Source: Archilochus colubris | Lineage: Eukaryota; Chordata; Aves; Apodiformes; Trochilidae | Length of the DNA stretch: 64,000 nucleotides | Direction of reading: 5' to 3' | NCBI GenBank assembly: GCA_023079485.1 | Contig: CM041092.1 | Span: 15,017,127-15,081,126 of the forward strand | Part shown: positions 35,101 to 44,075 of the stretch, in pieces | How the letters are laid out: each line of letters begins with the position of its first letter | Numbering within the stretch: position 1 is the stretch's first letter | Notes under the pieces: generated by a model | The model's input: only the letters and a program-made list of their open reading frames with translations | What the model was told of the DNA's origin: nothing | The model's database searches: none | Position numbers and translations under genes: made by a program

Positions 35101-37039
35101 AAACTTCACAGCCTCTATATAAGGAGAAGGAATTGCGTTAGATACAGCCCAGAGCATTCATGTGCTGGGGTAAGGTAAAGTGCTTAAGTATGTTCAAGCA
35201 AAGTCAACAAACACTGGAGATGGTTCAATGTATTGTGGGCCAGGTCTGAGGAGCAGTCTGGCTGCTGAGTGGATAGTTGTGGTCTGAGGTTTTTTGGCTG
35301 CAGTGAGAGCTGTCATGGACGCTGGTCCTCAAAGCTGGAGAATCTGACATCCAGGGGAAGGCAGGATCTGAGGAATCCTTAGTGCTGCAAGGGAACTGAC
35401 CTGCAAATGATGAGTAGAAATTATCCACCAGCTGGTTAATTGAAAGTCCTAAATTACATCTTTATTACCTCGTTTAAAGGAACGAATGAACTAAGTGAAC
35501 TTGTGCACTTCCCAGAATATCATGATGGCAAATAATTATAACCCTACAATGCAGGGATCTAGAAACGTGATGCATCACCCACGTTTCATGGGAAGTTAAT
35601 GACAGTAATTCTGCCTTTATTTGTGAAATGCTGTCCATGCAGTCATTAATGCTTAATGGGAAGGAAATATGGCTCTTCAGAGGACAGTGGCATCATTTTT
35701 AAAGGCAAGAAAAAGAACAAGGAGGAAAGGCTATTTGGAAAGTGCATTTAATTGTGCTGTGGCCTTTGGGTTCTTTCAAAGTGTCCATTCTGCAGGTACA
35801 GTTGGGACCTTAGGACCAGTGATGGATTCTTCCTTCTGCATTGGGAGGTACCCTAGAAATGCTGTTTTATTAATGGGAATTACTATTGCCTGCCCTGGAG
35901 ACTGAATGCAGGGGCTGTTGGGCCTCTCTAGCAGCATCTTGTTCTGACTTCATACCTTTGGTGCTGCTTCAGTCATAGAATCATAGAATTGGCTGGGTTG
36001 GAAGGGACCTCAGAGATCATCGAGTCAATGGTTTCCCTGTTGGACATGTGCATTCTCAAAATACAGCCGGAAATCCTCTTTTTGTTATGTAAATTGGATC
36101 AATACTTATTTAAATTGGATTGACTGATATTGGTAAGAGGTTGGAGTAGTTAACTTTTAAAGGCCCCTTGCAACCCAAACCATTCTGTGATATCTCAAGA
36201 CAGCATATAGTCATTGTAAACAAAAGCAGGACAGGTTAAGGAACTAACAAGCTTTGGTAGAAAAGCCATCTTTATACCTGTTGTATTTTTTTTTTCATTT
36301 ATGCACAGTAAATGTCACAGTGTCCTTGCATATTTTCTTCCTTTCAGTATTATCTGTTTATCTCTCCTAGGCCAATGATTCAAGAGAAAATTAAAGTACT
36401 GGGGGAAGCTGGTCTTTCTGAAACCAATTTCTCTGATACAGCTGAATCTACTAATTACTTCCCTAAGGTAATTGACTTGAAAGAATATTGATGGTCCCTG
36501 GGAGAGGCTGAATGGGCTTTGGTTTGTGTACATTTAGATTGGCAGGTGATGGCTGAGCTGAGTTTATGCCTGTTCTGCATTTAATGCCAAGATTCTCCAA
36601 CTCCTCCCAAGATCCACACCTTGGCTTGGTCTCTTGACAGAGAGTTCCCAAACCTGCTACATGCAAGGAGACATGTTAACCTCCAGAGCATGTGTGTATA
36701 TATATATATATGTATGTACGGATGGGATATTATAGGAGGTACACACACATGTACATTGTCCTGGGGAGTGCCCTCTGAGTGTGTGTTTTTATATGGCAAT
36801 GTGTATGCACATTCTGTCTTCTGATTTCCCAGGCAGATCCAAAGCAGAAGACCATCTATGACCTTTTCCAGAGGACCTTCTCTGAGAAAGAAGATGACAG
36901 TGATGAAGCTTTGCTTTTGGAGGCGGTTGATGCTTGTAGTGAGTTTGATTCTGGTAGTGCCTTGCAAGACACAGAAGGAGAGATGTGTTCAGGGAGCCCT
37001 CCCAAAAAGCGGCGTAATGAGGAGTTTTTAACAGTGTAA
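1258..37039 (+). CDS. SMARCAL1: SMARCAL1, SNF2-family annealing helicase (whole coding span, 16 coding exons)
   Basis: ATP-dependent DNA annealing helicase (HARP) that rewinds RPA-coated single strands and remodels stalled replication forks in the nucleus. Joining the 16 coding exons listed below gives 970 codons plus TAA; the human protein has 954. Seen in order: N-terminal RPA-binding helix (residues 5-30, [20 protein letters not shown]); long Ser/Gln-rich linker; HARP1 (about 257-307); HARP2 (about 361-411); SNF2 ATPase with Walker A DDMGLGKT (K491), DESH box (576-579), SGTPA (606-610); helicase C lobe with FAHHK (758-762), IRIDG (780-784), AANMGLT (813-819) and [11 protein letters not shown] (840-850); acidic tail and a basic PPKKRR patch. 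All introns are GT-AG and phases match across every junction. No frameshift or missing catalytic residue is seen, so I call it functional. Assignment rests on remembered family sequence. Confidence 0.97.
2798..2848 (+). CDS. SMARCAL1: SMARCAL1 exon 3 (end of HARP1)
   Basis: 51 bases between AG 2796-2797 and GTAAGT 2849. Phase 1 on both sides. Encodes residues 291-307, [17 protein letters not shown], aligning with human DPDTKTWNFSMNDYSAL. It has the same length and phase as exon 5, which ends the second HARP domain. Confidence 0.95.
2849..5257 (+). other. SMARCAL1 intron 3
   Basis: AT-rich intron without a supported gene. At 3486-3536 there is a phrase (TTTCAGTGGGAACAGAATTAG) typical of very old amniote interspersed repeats. 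The 16-mer AACTGTAAAATGCTGT occurs twice, at 4751-4766 and 4866-4881. Nothing else stands out. Confidence 0.6.
3486..3536 (+). repeat. Remnant of an ancient amniote interspersed repeat
   Basis: TTGATTTCAGTGGGAACAGA followed by ATTAGGCC and CACTTTGAAAA recalls a degenerate phrase common in old amniote CR1/L3- or SINE-type repeats. Recognition is from memory and the family cannot be fixed. Confidence 0.3.
5258..5518 (+). CDS. SMARCAL1: SMARCAL1 exon 4 (linker and start of HARP2)
   Basis: AG at 5256-5257, GTGAGT at 5519; 261 bases, phase 1 at both ends; residues 308-394. The last third carries HARP2: [20 protein letters not shown] then FKQMDSRNY, matching human [20 protein letters not shown] and FKQMDSRRY. 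Confidence 0.95.
6436..6486 (+). CDS. SMARCAL1: SMARCAL1 exon 5 (end of HARP2)
   Basis: 51 bases between AG 6434-6435 and GTGAGT 6487, phase 1 on both sides. Residues 395-411, [17 protein letters not shown], match human DVKTRKWSFLLEEHSKL. Structural twin of exon 3. Confidence 0.95.
6591..6664. repeat. 29-bp tandem repeat, about 2.5 copies
   Basis: Units at 6591-6619 and 6620-6648 are identical (starting CCTGTTTTGTCAGACAAGG), followed by a 16-base partial unit at 6649-6664. Each unit contains the palindrome TTGTCAGACAA. Confidence 0.9.
9434..9920 (-). mobile_element. CR1 LINE 3' fragment, inverted, in SMARCAL1 intron 5
   Basis: Begins with the inverted CR1 terminal repeat (CATAGACTCATAGAATG) and the hallmark GGCTGGAAGGGACCTCTGG. 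The - strand retains the end of the reverse-transcriptase ORF around 9525-9709 ([20 protein letters not shown], then [19 protein letters not shown]). It is 5' truncated, as most CR1 copies are, and cannot be autonomous. Confidence 0.92.
10776..10956 (+). CDS. SMARCAL1: SMARCAL1 exon 6 (HARP-to-ATPase linker)
   Basis: AG 10774-10775, donor GTATGT at 10957; 181 bases; residues 412-472. Includes [20 protein letters not shown], the equivalent of human [20 protein letters not shown], where the SNF2 domain starts. Ends in phase 2 (AA|T, Asn). Confidence 0.95.
11117..11177. repeat. G/T-rich low-complexity tract in intron 6
   Basis: Repeated GGTATGG, then an eight-G run and long T runs ending in T13. 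Simple-sequence DNA without coding features. Confidence 0.7.
11909..12059 (+). CDS. SMARCAL1: SMARCAL1 exon 7 (Walker A motif)
   Basis: AG 11907-11908, donor GT at 12060-12061 (GTACTG); 151 bases; residues 472-522. Encodes [20 protein letters not shown], with the ATP-binding lysine at residue 491, and [15 protein letters not shown]. Ends phase 0. Confidence 0.96.
12060..15392 (+). other. SMARCAL1 intron 7
   Basis: 3.3-kb intron. Apart from a sense-oriented CR1 fragment at 15051-15172, I find no gene, RNA or ordered repeat. Confidence 0.65.
15051..15172 (+). mobile_element. CR1 LINE fragment, sense orientation, intron 7
   Basis: CACAGGTTGCCCAGAGAAGC, CTGTGGCTCCCCATCCCTGG and GGTGTCCCTGCCCATGGCAG are hallmarks of the last part of the CR1 ORF and 3' UTR. 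The terminal octamer repeats are missing, so both ends are lost. Confidence 0.9.
15393..15551 (+). CDS. SMARCAL1: SMARCAL1 exon 8
   Basis: AG 15391-15392, GTAAGT 15552; 159 bases, phase 0 at both ends; residues 523-575. Encodes [20 protein letters not shown] and [15 protein letters not shown], matching human FLRWLPSLSPD and LINIVSFDLLSKLEK. It ends with VVII, directly before the DESH box. Confidence 0.96.
15552..17144 (+). other. SMARCAL1 intron 8
   Basis: 1.6 kb of AT-rich DNA. No repeat element, RNA gene or coding segment is recognised. Confidence 0.6.
17145..17210 (+). CDS. SMARCAL1: SMARCAL1 exon 9 (DESH box)
   Basis: AG 17143-17144, GTGTGT 17211; 66 bases, phase 0 at both ends; residues 576-597. 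Encodes [20 protein letters not shown], the Walker B/DEAH-type box, matching human [20 protein letters not shown]. Confidence 0.96.
21886..21933. repeat. 24-bp tandem duplication with a 14-bp palindrome
   Basis: Units 21886-21909 and 21910-21933 differ at only two positions. Each starts with the perfect palindrome CTTATTTAAATAAG and ends TATGG. Confidence 0.9.
22846..22862. repeat. (GTT)n microsatellite
   Basis: About five GTT units in a T/G-rich stretch of intron 9. Confidence 0.8.
24889..25029 (+). CDS. SMARCAL1: SMARCAL1 exon 10 (SGTPA motif)
   Basis: AG 24887-24888, donor GTACTT at 25030; 141 bases, phase 0 at both ends; residues 598-644. Encodes [20 protein letters not shown] and [10 protein letters not shown], almost identical to human. 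The donor is followed within ten bases by a run of G residues. Confidence 0.96.
25030..30143 (+). other. SMARCAL1 intron 10
   Basis: 5.1 kb. Opens with a poly-G tract near 25038-25049. A degraded CR1-like tail may sit at 26386-26490. AT-rich elsewhere with no gene seen. Confidence 0.6.
26386..26490 (-). mobile_element. Possible degraded CR1 3' end, inverted
   Basis: AGAATCATAGAAGTTGAGTT followed by CTGGAAGATGACAGCATTCA resembles the inverted 3' terminus of an old CR1 subfamily. Divergence is high. Confidence 0.3.
30144..30362 (+). CDS. SMARCAL1: SMARCAL1 exon 11
   Basis: AG 30142-30143, GTAAGT 30363; 219 bases, phase 0 at both ends; residues 645-717. Encodes [20 protein letters not shown] and [17 protein letters not shown], the conserved inter-lobe segment of SMARCAL1, then a Lys/Ala-rich stretch ([12 protein letters not shown]). 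Confidence 0.96.
30440..30870 (+). mobile_element. Possible solo-LTR-like fragment in intron 11
   Basis: Region more GC-rich than the flanking intron, with a promoter-like layout: repeated CCTGTGCCTGATTAAG phrases, then GGGGGCCAATAAAAGGTGAA at about 30615-30634, then a GC-rich leader-like stretch. This resembles the U3-R part of avian retroviral LTRs. No primer-binding site, TG...CA ends or target duplication could be confirmed, and no viral gene lies next to it. A cryptic promoter or ordinary unique sequence is possible. Confidence 0.35.
31294..31364 (+). CDS. SMARCAL1: SMARCAL1 exon 12
   Basis: AG 31292-31293, GTAAGC 31365; 71 bases; residues 718-741. Encodes [20 protein letters not shown] and HSV, matching human [20 protein letters not shown]. 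Ends in phase 2. Confidence 0.95.
31365..32896 (+). other. SMARCAL1 intron 12
   Basis: 1.5 kb of AT-rich DNA with no recognised element. Confidence 0.6.
32897..32999 (+). CDS. SMARCAL1: SMARCAL1 exon 13 (start of helicase C lobe)
   Basis: AG 32895-32896, donor GT at 33000-33001 (GTAAGT); 103 bases; residues 741-775. Encodes [20 protein letters not shown] and [14 protein letters not shown], helicase motif IV region. Confidence 0.96.
33000..34080 (+). other. SMARCAL1 intron 13
   Basis: 1.1 kb with no recognised repeat or gene. Confidence 0.6.
34081..34263 (+). CDS. SMARCAL1: SMARCAL1 exon 14 (helicase motif V)
   Basis: AG 34079-34080, GTATGT 34264; 183 bases, phase 0 at both ends; residues 776-836. 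Encodes [40 protein letters not shown] and [11 protein letters not shown]. Confidence 0.96.
34745..34845 (+). CDS. SMARCAL1: SMARCAL1 exon 15 (helicase motif VI)
   Basis: AG 34743-34744, GTATGA 34846; 101 bases; residues 837-870. Encodes [20 protein letters not shown] and [25 protein letters not shown] carries the arginine finger region. The donor (ATG|GTATGA) is weaker than the others but gives the correct phase. Confidence 0.95.
35974..36027 (-). mobile_element. CR1 3' terminus, inverted, intron 15
   Basis: TCATAGAATCATAGAATTGG then GGTTGGAAGGGACCTCAGAG and ATCATCGAGTC, the classic inverted CR1 3' end. Only about 50 bases remain. Confidence 0.9.
36137..36193 (+). mobile_element. CR1 3' terminus, sense, intron 15
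   Basis: GAGGTTGGAGTAGTTAACTT then AAAGGCCCCTTGCAACCCAA and ACCATTCTGTGAT, the CR1 3' end on the + strand. It lies 109 bases right of the inverted end. Confidence 0.85.
36371..36467 (+). CDS. SMARCAL1: SMARCAL1 exon 16
   Basis: AG 36369-36370, GTAATT 36468; 97 bases; residues 870-902. Encodes [20 protein letters not shown] and [12 protein letters not shown], matching human [20 protein letters not shown]. Confidence 0.95.
36691..36720. repeat. (TG)n(TA)n microsatellite in intron 16
   Basis: TGTGTGTATATATATATATA running into TGTATGTACG. Confidence 0.9.
36833..37039 (+). CDS. SMARCAL1: SMARCAL1 exon 17 (last coding exon, stop at 37037)
   Basis: AG 36831-36832; 207 bases to TAA 37037-37039; residues 903-970. 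Encodes [16 protein letters not shown] (human KDPKQQKIYDLFQKSF), then an acidic stretch ([18 protein letters not shown]) and a basic [11 protein letters not shown] end. This end is shorter than the human one, which continues past KKRRFEFF. Confidence 0.95.
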   Translation, partial: ADPKQKTIYDLFQRTFSEKEDDSDEALLLEAVDACSEFDSGSALQDTEGEMCSGSPPKKRRNEEFLTV

Positions 37040-37155
37040 TGGTGGCAGCAAAAGGCAGCTAAGATATTTGGTTTTTTTATTAAACAAGAGAAAACAAAAG
37101 CAATCAAGTATTCTTTCTTGAGTTTGCAGAAATAAAAGGCTTCCAGTTTTCTGTA
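37040..37155 (+). terminator. SMARCAL1 3' UTR and poly(A) signal
   Basis: AATAAA at 37131-37136, with ATTAAA at 37079-37084 as a weaker alternative. The cleavage point is estimated about 20 bases after AATAAA. The 3' UTR would be only about 115 bases. Confidence 0.75.
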
Positions 37156-40100
37156 TCTCTAGTGTACTTCATCTCAAAGGACAAGAGGGCAGTCGGTTGG
37201 TGTGGAAGATGAGCAGCACACACCTGGTAGCCTGCAGGTTTTGCAGTCCTGGTTTTGCTGATGACTTGAGTGTCCGTGGGCAAGTAGCATACTGCTTTGT
37301 TTCAGCATGTCAGCTTCCACAGTTGTTTTGTTTAAAAAGCAGATAATGGCTGTCTGTCCACAAGGCTGAACTGTAGTGAAATCTTAACTTCTCAGCAGCT
37401 GCAGAGCACTTAACAATCAGTTTTCCATCTCCAAGAATTTTGTCTCTATTTATAGGAGTCAGTTCACTGGCAAACGTGGCCCTTACTTGGGTCCCTCACA
37501 AACTGGCTCTCTGTTACTCAGTTTGGCAGTGAGGAAAAAATTCAGATTTTTCAGTATCAGTCACCAAAAGATACTGACTTTTGGTGGAGGTGGGGTAGAG
37601 GAGGGAGAGCCACAGGCTTTTGTTTGCGCAGAGCAGTCAGTACCTTGAAATTAAGTAGTATAGCTGTCTGCCAGGAGATGTTTATTGCCTGTTTGGCACT
37701 TGTCTGCCTGAGCACAGTGATCTCTGGCCTCATCTGCTAAACCTTAGAACCTGCTCCGTGGCATGTGCTTCTTGCTTCAGTGGATTGTGCTAGCTGTCAG
37801 GAATTAAGCCTGGCTGCTCACAAAGGAGGAGGAGGGTTTTTCTTCTTCATGACTTGAGATTAATTTCCATACATGACTGAGGAGAGGGGCACATGTGTGG
37901 ACTTCAGTAAGAAACCAATTCTGAAATGAGCTGTTTAAATAAAAAGTTGGTTTAGGTTGTTTGCAAGCTTTTGGTACTTTTTCCATTTTAGACATCTCCC
38001 ATTTGGACCCTAGGCTTGAGAAATATGTGATGCAGTGGAAGTATTAGCCTTCTCAATATATATTTGCAACCACTGAAATACAAGTATTTTGGGGGATGCT
38101 TCCTTTTGTGCTTTCTAGAATGCATCAACTTTGAAAAGGGAAATTCTCATGATACTTATGGATGAACCAAAAACTATTTCTGTAAGACATTTAGGCTGGT
38201 ATACCAGGCCCTGTTGCTTATGGCCATTACAGCTCTGTGCAGGTTACACTGAGAATGCCAACAGCAGTACTGTTACTTGATGCAGTGATTAAAAGGCCTG
38301 GCTTTGATCTTGTTAGTCTTTATCAAGCTCTGAGCCCTATGAACTGGGAGACTTGCACTGAGCAAACCTGCTCTTTGGTTCCTTCCTGGAGCTTGTGACA
38401 GTTGCTGTCCCATGGGCAGCCTGATTCCATTTCACAGCAGTGATGCCTCTGCAAAATCTCTACAGGCCACTTTTAATGTGGGCTTGATGTAGAGGCAAAT
38501 GTCTTTGTTTATCACAGCCAGTCTTTTTAGGCTGGCTTGGCTCTCTGCTTGGCTGTTCTTCCTTTTTTTTGTTTCAGTGTGGTGTAGTGTGATCCCAAAT
38601 TAATGTCTTTCACACTTCTCTCTTGGTACTAGAAGAGTTCCAAGACTACTCTTGGAAATGAGCTAGTGTTAAGGGAGTACAGGAGAAGATGTAATTTCAC
38701 AGAGGTACCAGTTTTACACCCATAATCTGCAGAGAAGGATGGGGGAAAAGCAAACTGAAAGCTTACTTGTAGCTTCTGGAGACAAAGACATGCAGTGAAG
38801 AAGGAAAAAGTTGGTGATACAACATCAGCCAGATAATAACCGTGAGATTTTTTTCCCAGCATCAAAATATTTGATTATCCCATTTTCAGCAAGTTGTTGT
38901 CATGGAAATGCCCTATGGGCTGTGTATGCAATTGTGCTGCATAGAGGCTTGCTCTTCATTCATGATTGCAGAAGGTGCTTTGGTGTGTGTACATCTGAAG
39001 AGGGGCAGGACCAAGAATTCTGTGACTGGAGGAAAGGCTTTGGCTCTGGATTTGAGACCAAGTGCTAAACATCTTTTCTCTTGCTCCAACAGCTGGTCAG
39101 GAGATACACATTTTTAAATGTCTGTCTTCTTTAACAGATTATTGAATCTGTTTCTAGGACACATGATCTTTCTAATTGCAGAGAGGGGGCTGTTCTGAGT
39201 AAAGGGTGAGAAATGTTTCTGTCAACTGATTTTTTTAATTATTTTTTTTTAAAAGAGATTATTTGTATACTGATAGCCATCCCCTATAGGAGTAATTCTC
39301 TTCCTCCACGAAAAGCAACAGCTACTTCAGAATAATATTTTTGTGAAATCTGCTGAAAGTACCTTTGGAGAAGGTAAAGCTTCTCACAAACTGTTTGTTA
39401 TCTGCATATTGATAAATCCCAACCTTGTCAGGGCGCAATGAGAGCAATGCTAGGTGTACGCTTTGTTAGGACCTATGGAATCTTAACTGGTTTGCTGCAG
39501 CGTTAAAGCCACTTCAGGTACACTTGAAATTCACTTTATCCTTATTGGATGAAAAAGGGGAGAAGAATCTTGCAGGAAAGTGCTTTCAGTCACTGTATCA
39601 AGGGATTGGAAAGACTGTGCAGGCCTTAGCCCAATTACACCATTAGTTCATCTTTAAAATTACGAGGAAGTGGTTGGGAAGCTGCCAGCAGGCTCAGCCC
39701 TTATGATGAGGGTTGGCATAAGGTAGTGTGCAGGTTTCCACTTAGGCCCACAGGCAGGCTCAGGAACCTGCAGTGCTCTTGGTGACTCTCACACCTTCCC
39801 ACTGAAGATGGTATTGCTGTAACTTGCTGGCATTGTCTAAAGCCCAGCTGAGTAAAGAGGAGGACCTATCTTGCTGGATTATTGAGTGCCTTGCTGTCGC
39901 TGGATGTCTGGTTGTACACCTGCATCTGTGCTCTCGTGTTAGAGAAAGCCATGTTCTTGCCAGGAGCAGCAGGTAAAAAAACCAGAACAATGAACAAGAG
40001 CATTTCAGACTACGTCTTCAAGCACCTGAACCTGGCCAGCCTGGGGCATGCAGAAGTTTCAGGTGATGGAGTGATGCTGTGAGACTTCTAGAGCTGTGCT

Positions 40101-41028
40101 CACCTGTCTGCATCCATCCACCTCCAGTCAGCTGCAAAGGTTCCTTTCCTTGGGCAGTGTGGGCACTGGGTGTTGTCTGAGCGGCTGGTTGTTAGAGCTG
40201 TAGCACTGGTAGATGAAGGATGTAGGTAGATACAGGTAGATACAGGGACTGTAGTGTTATGGCAAACTTTAACTCAGTAGGTACAGACTAGAGAGTAGCT
40301 GTAGATACTCTATCCTGGATATTTTGGCTGGCAATTTTAGTTTGGGTTTGTTTTTTTTTTTTGGGGGGGGGGTGTGGTGGTGTTTGTTTGGGGTTTTTTG
40401 TTTGTTTTTGTTTTTTAAGAAAATAGTCACAAAGCAGCCATAGGAGCTTGGGAACTTTTAATATTTTTTTTTCTTCTAATATGTTAGTATTGGAGATGTA
40501 TCCTGTGATTCATCATTATGATGATCTGAAAAGGGCAGAAGGATTCCTAGGATGCACTGAATTAAGTTTTGAATCAGCAGAGGGATATACACAGGGCTGG
40601 CTCACCAGTGCTGGGAAGGACCCAGTCAGATGGGAGGGGAGCTTTCAGGAATGAGTGGATACCAGGAAATTAAAATGTGAGCATTCAGACCCTCAAAGAT
40701 GGAGCCATGGGGACTATGGTGTCTGCCCATGGACATCTCCAACAGTGCAGACCCCAGCCAAGGCAGAGCTTTAGTTATTAATTCATGTTACTTAATCAGG
40801 TCCCAAGTAATGGTGAGAGCTGTTGTGGGGCAATGCAGCCAGGGAAGGAAAAAGCCTGGAAAATGACCCGGGGAGGGTTTCTCCGGGTGTGCTGGGCGGG
40901 AGGCGCTGAGCTGCAGCCAGCTCTGTGATTAGAAAGCTCTTGGGATAACCTGACCATCTAGATTCTCTTGGAACCTCTGATTTACGGCTGGTGTGTTTTA
41001 AAATGAGAATTCATCCTCCTTGATTTCC
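37156..41028. other. SMARCAL1-RPL37A spacer, no gene seen
   Basis: 3.9 kb without a convincing coding exon, RNA gene or clear transposon. Contains a doubled GTAGATACAG (40227-40246) and a T/G simple tract (40345-40420). Isolated open frames up to 86 codons have no recognisable product. A non-coding transcript divergent from RPL37A exists in mammals; nothing here confirms one. Confidence 0.55.
40345..40420. repeat. T/G-rich simple tract
   Basis: T14 followed by G10, GGTGGTG and several TTTG units ending in T and A runs. Confidence 0.85.
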
Positions 41029-41067
41029 ACACACACGCACATATATATATATTATGTACACACACAC
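41029..41067. repeat. (CA)n(TA)n microsatellite
   Basis: ACACACACGCACATATATAT, then ATATTATGTACACACACAC. Confidence 0.9.
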
Positions 41068-41460
41068 CTAAAATTTTAGTCCTTCTGCAGCTCTGGTCTG
41101 GTTTGCTGTTCCTTTTTTTAGTTCTTACATCTACCTGGCTTATTCTCCTTAAAAAAACAGGTGCGTGAATGTAACTGCTCCCCCTCCTCTCCGGTTATTC
41201 CTCCTTGGGTGGAAATCTAGGAATCAGAGCTCCTGTCCCGCATCTCCCACCCGGCGCGGCAGGGGCTGAGGTACCGCTTGCGTTTCCCACTGATACACGG
41301 TGTGTTATGATCTTCCCGCCTCAGGCTGTGACTGCGCGCGTTGTGTTTGTTTTACGGCTTTGGATAACCCCGTTATCCCGGGATAAAGATACAGAATTCC
41401 CAGCGCCACCATAGAGCTCAGCACCACCACGGTGCAGACAGGCTCGCTCCTCCCTCCCCC

Positions 41461-41535
41461 TCACTTCCGGCGGCCACAGCTCGTAGCGCCTGCGCAGTTG
41501 GGGCTCCTCTCTCCGCGTCGGCGCCGGGCAGGAAG
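41461..41535 (+). promoter_or_regulatory. RPL37A promoter and short leader
   Basis: TATA-less CpG island, the normal form for ribosomal protein genes. ACTTCCGG at 41463-41470 fits an ETS/GABP site. GCGCCTGCGCA at 41486-41496 fits NRF1. The pyrimidine tract CTCCTCTCTCC at 41504-41514 is the likely start region and 5' TOP motif, which places the mRNA under mTOR/LARP1 growth control (family knowledge). The leader is only about 25-30 bases. Confidence 0.75.
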
Positions 41536-43983
<2,448 letters not shown>

Positions 43984-44075
43984 AAGCTGCATCCTGTTAT
44001 CCTTGTGAAACATCCTTTTTTTTCCTCTCTGACAAGATCTGTCTTTTTAACAATAAAAAGGTGATAATGGAGTGG
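43984..44075 (+). terminator. RPL37A 3' UTR and poly(A) signal
   Basis: AATAAA at 44052-44057, about 70 bases after the stop. The short 3' UTR fits ribosomal protein mRNAs. The cleavage site is estimated. Confidence 0.85.

Larger units (their letters stand above)
34846..36370 (+). other. SMARCAL1 intron 15
   Basis: 1.5 kb. Its right part holds two CR1 ends pointing away from each other (35974-36193); the rest has nothing recognised. Confidence 0.65.
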
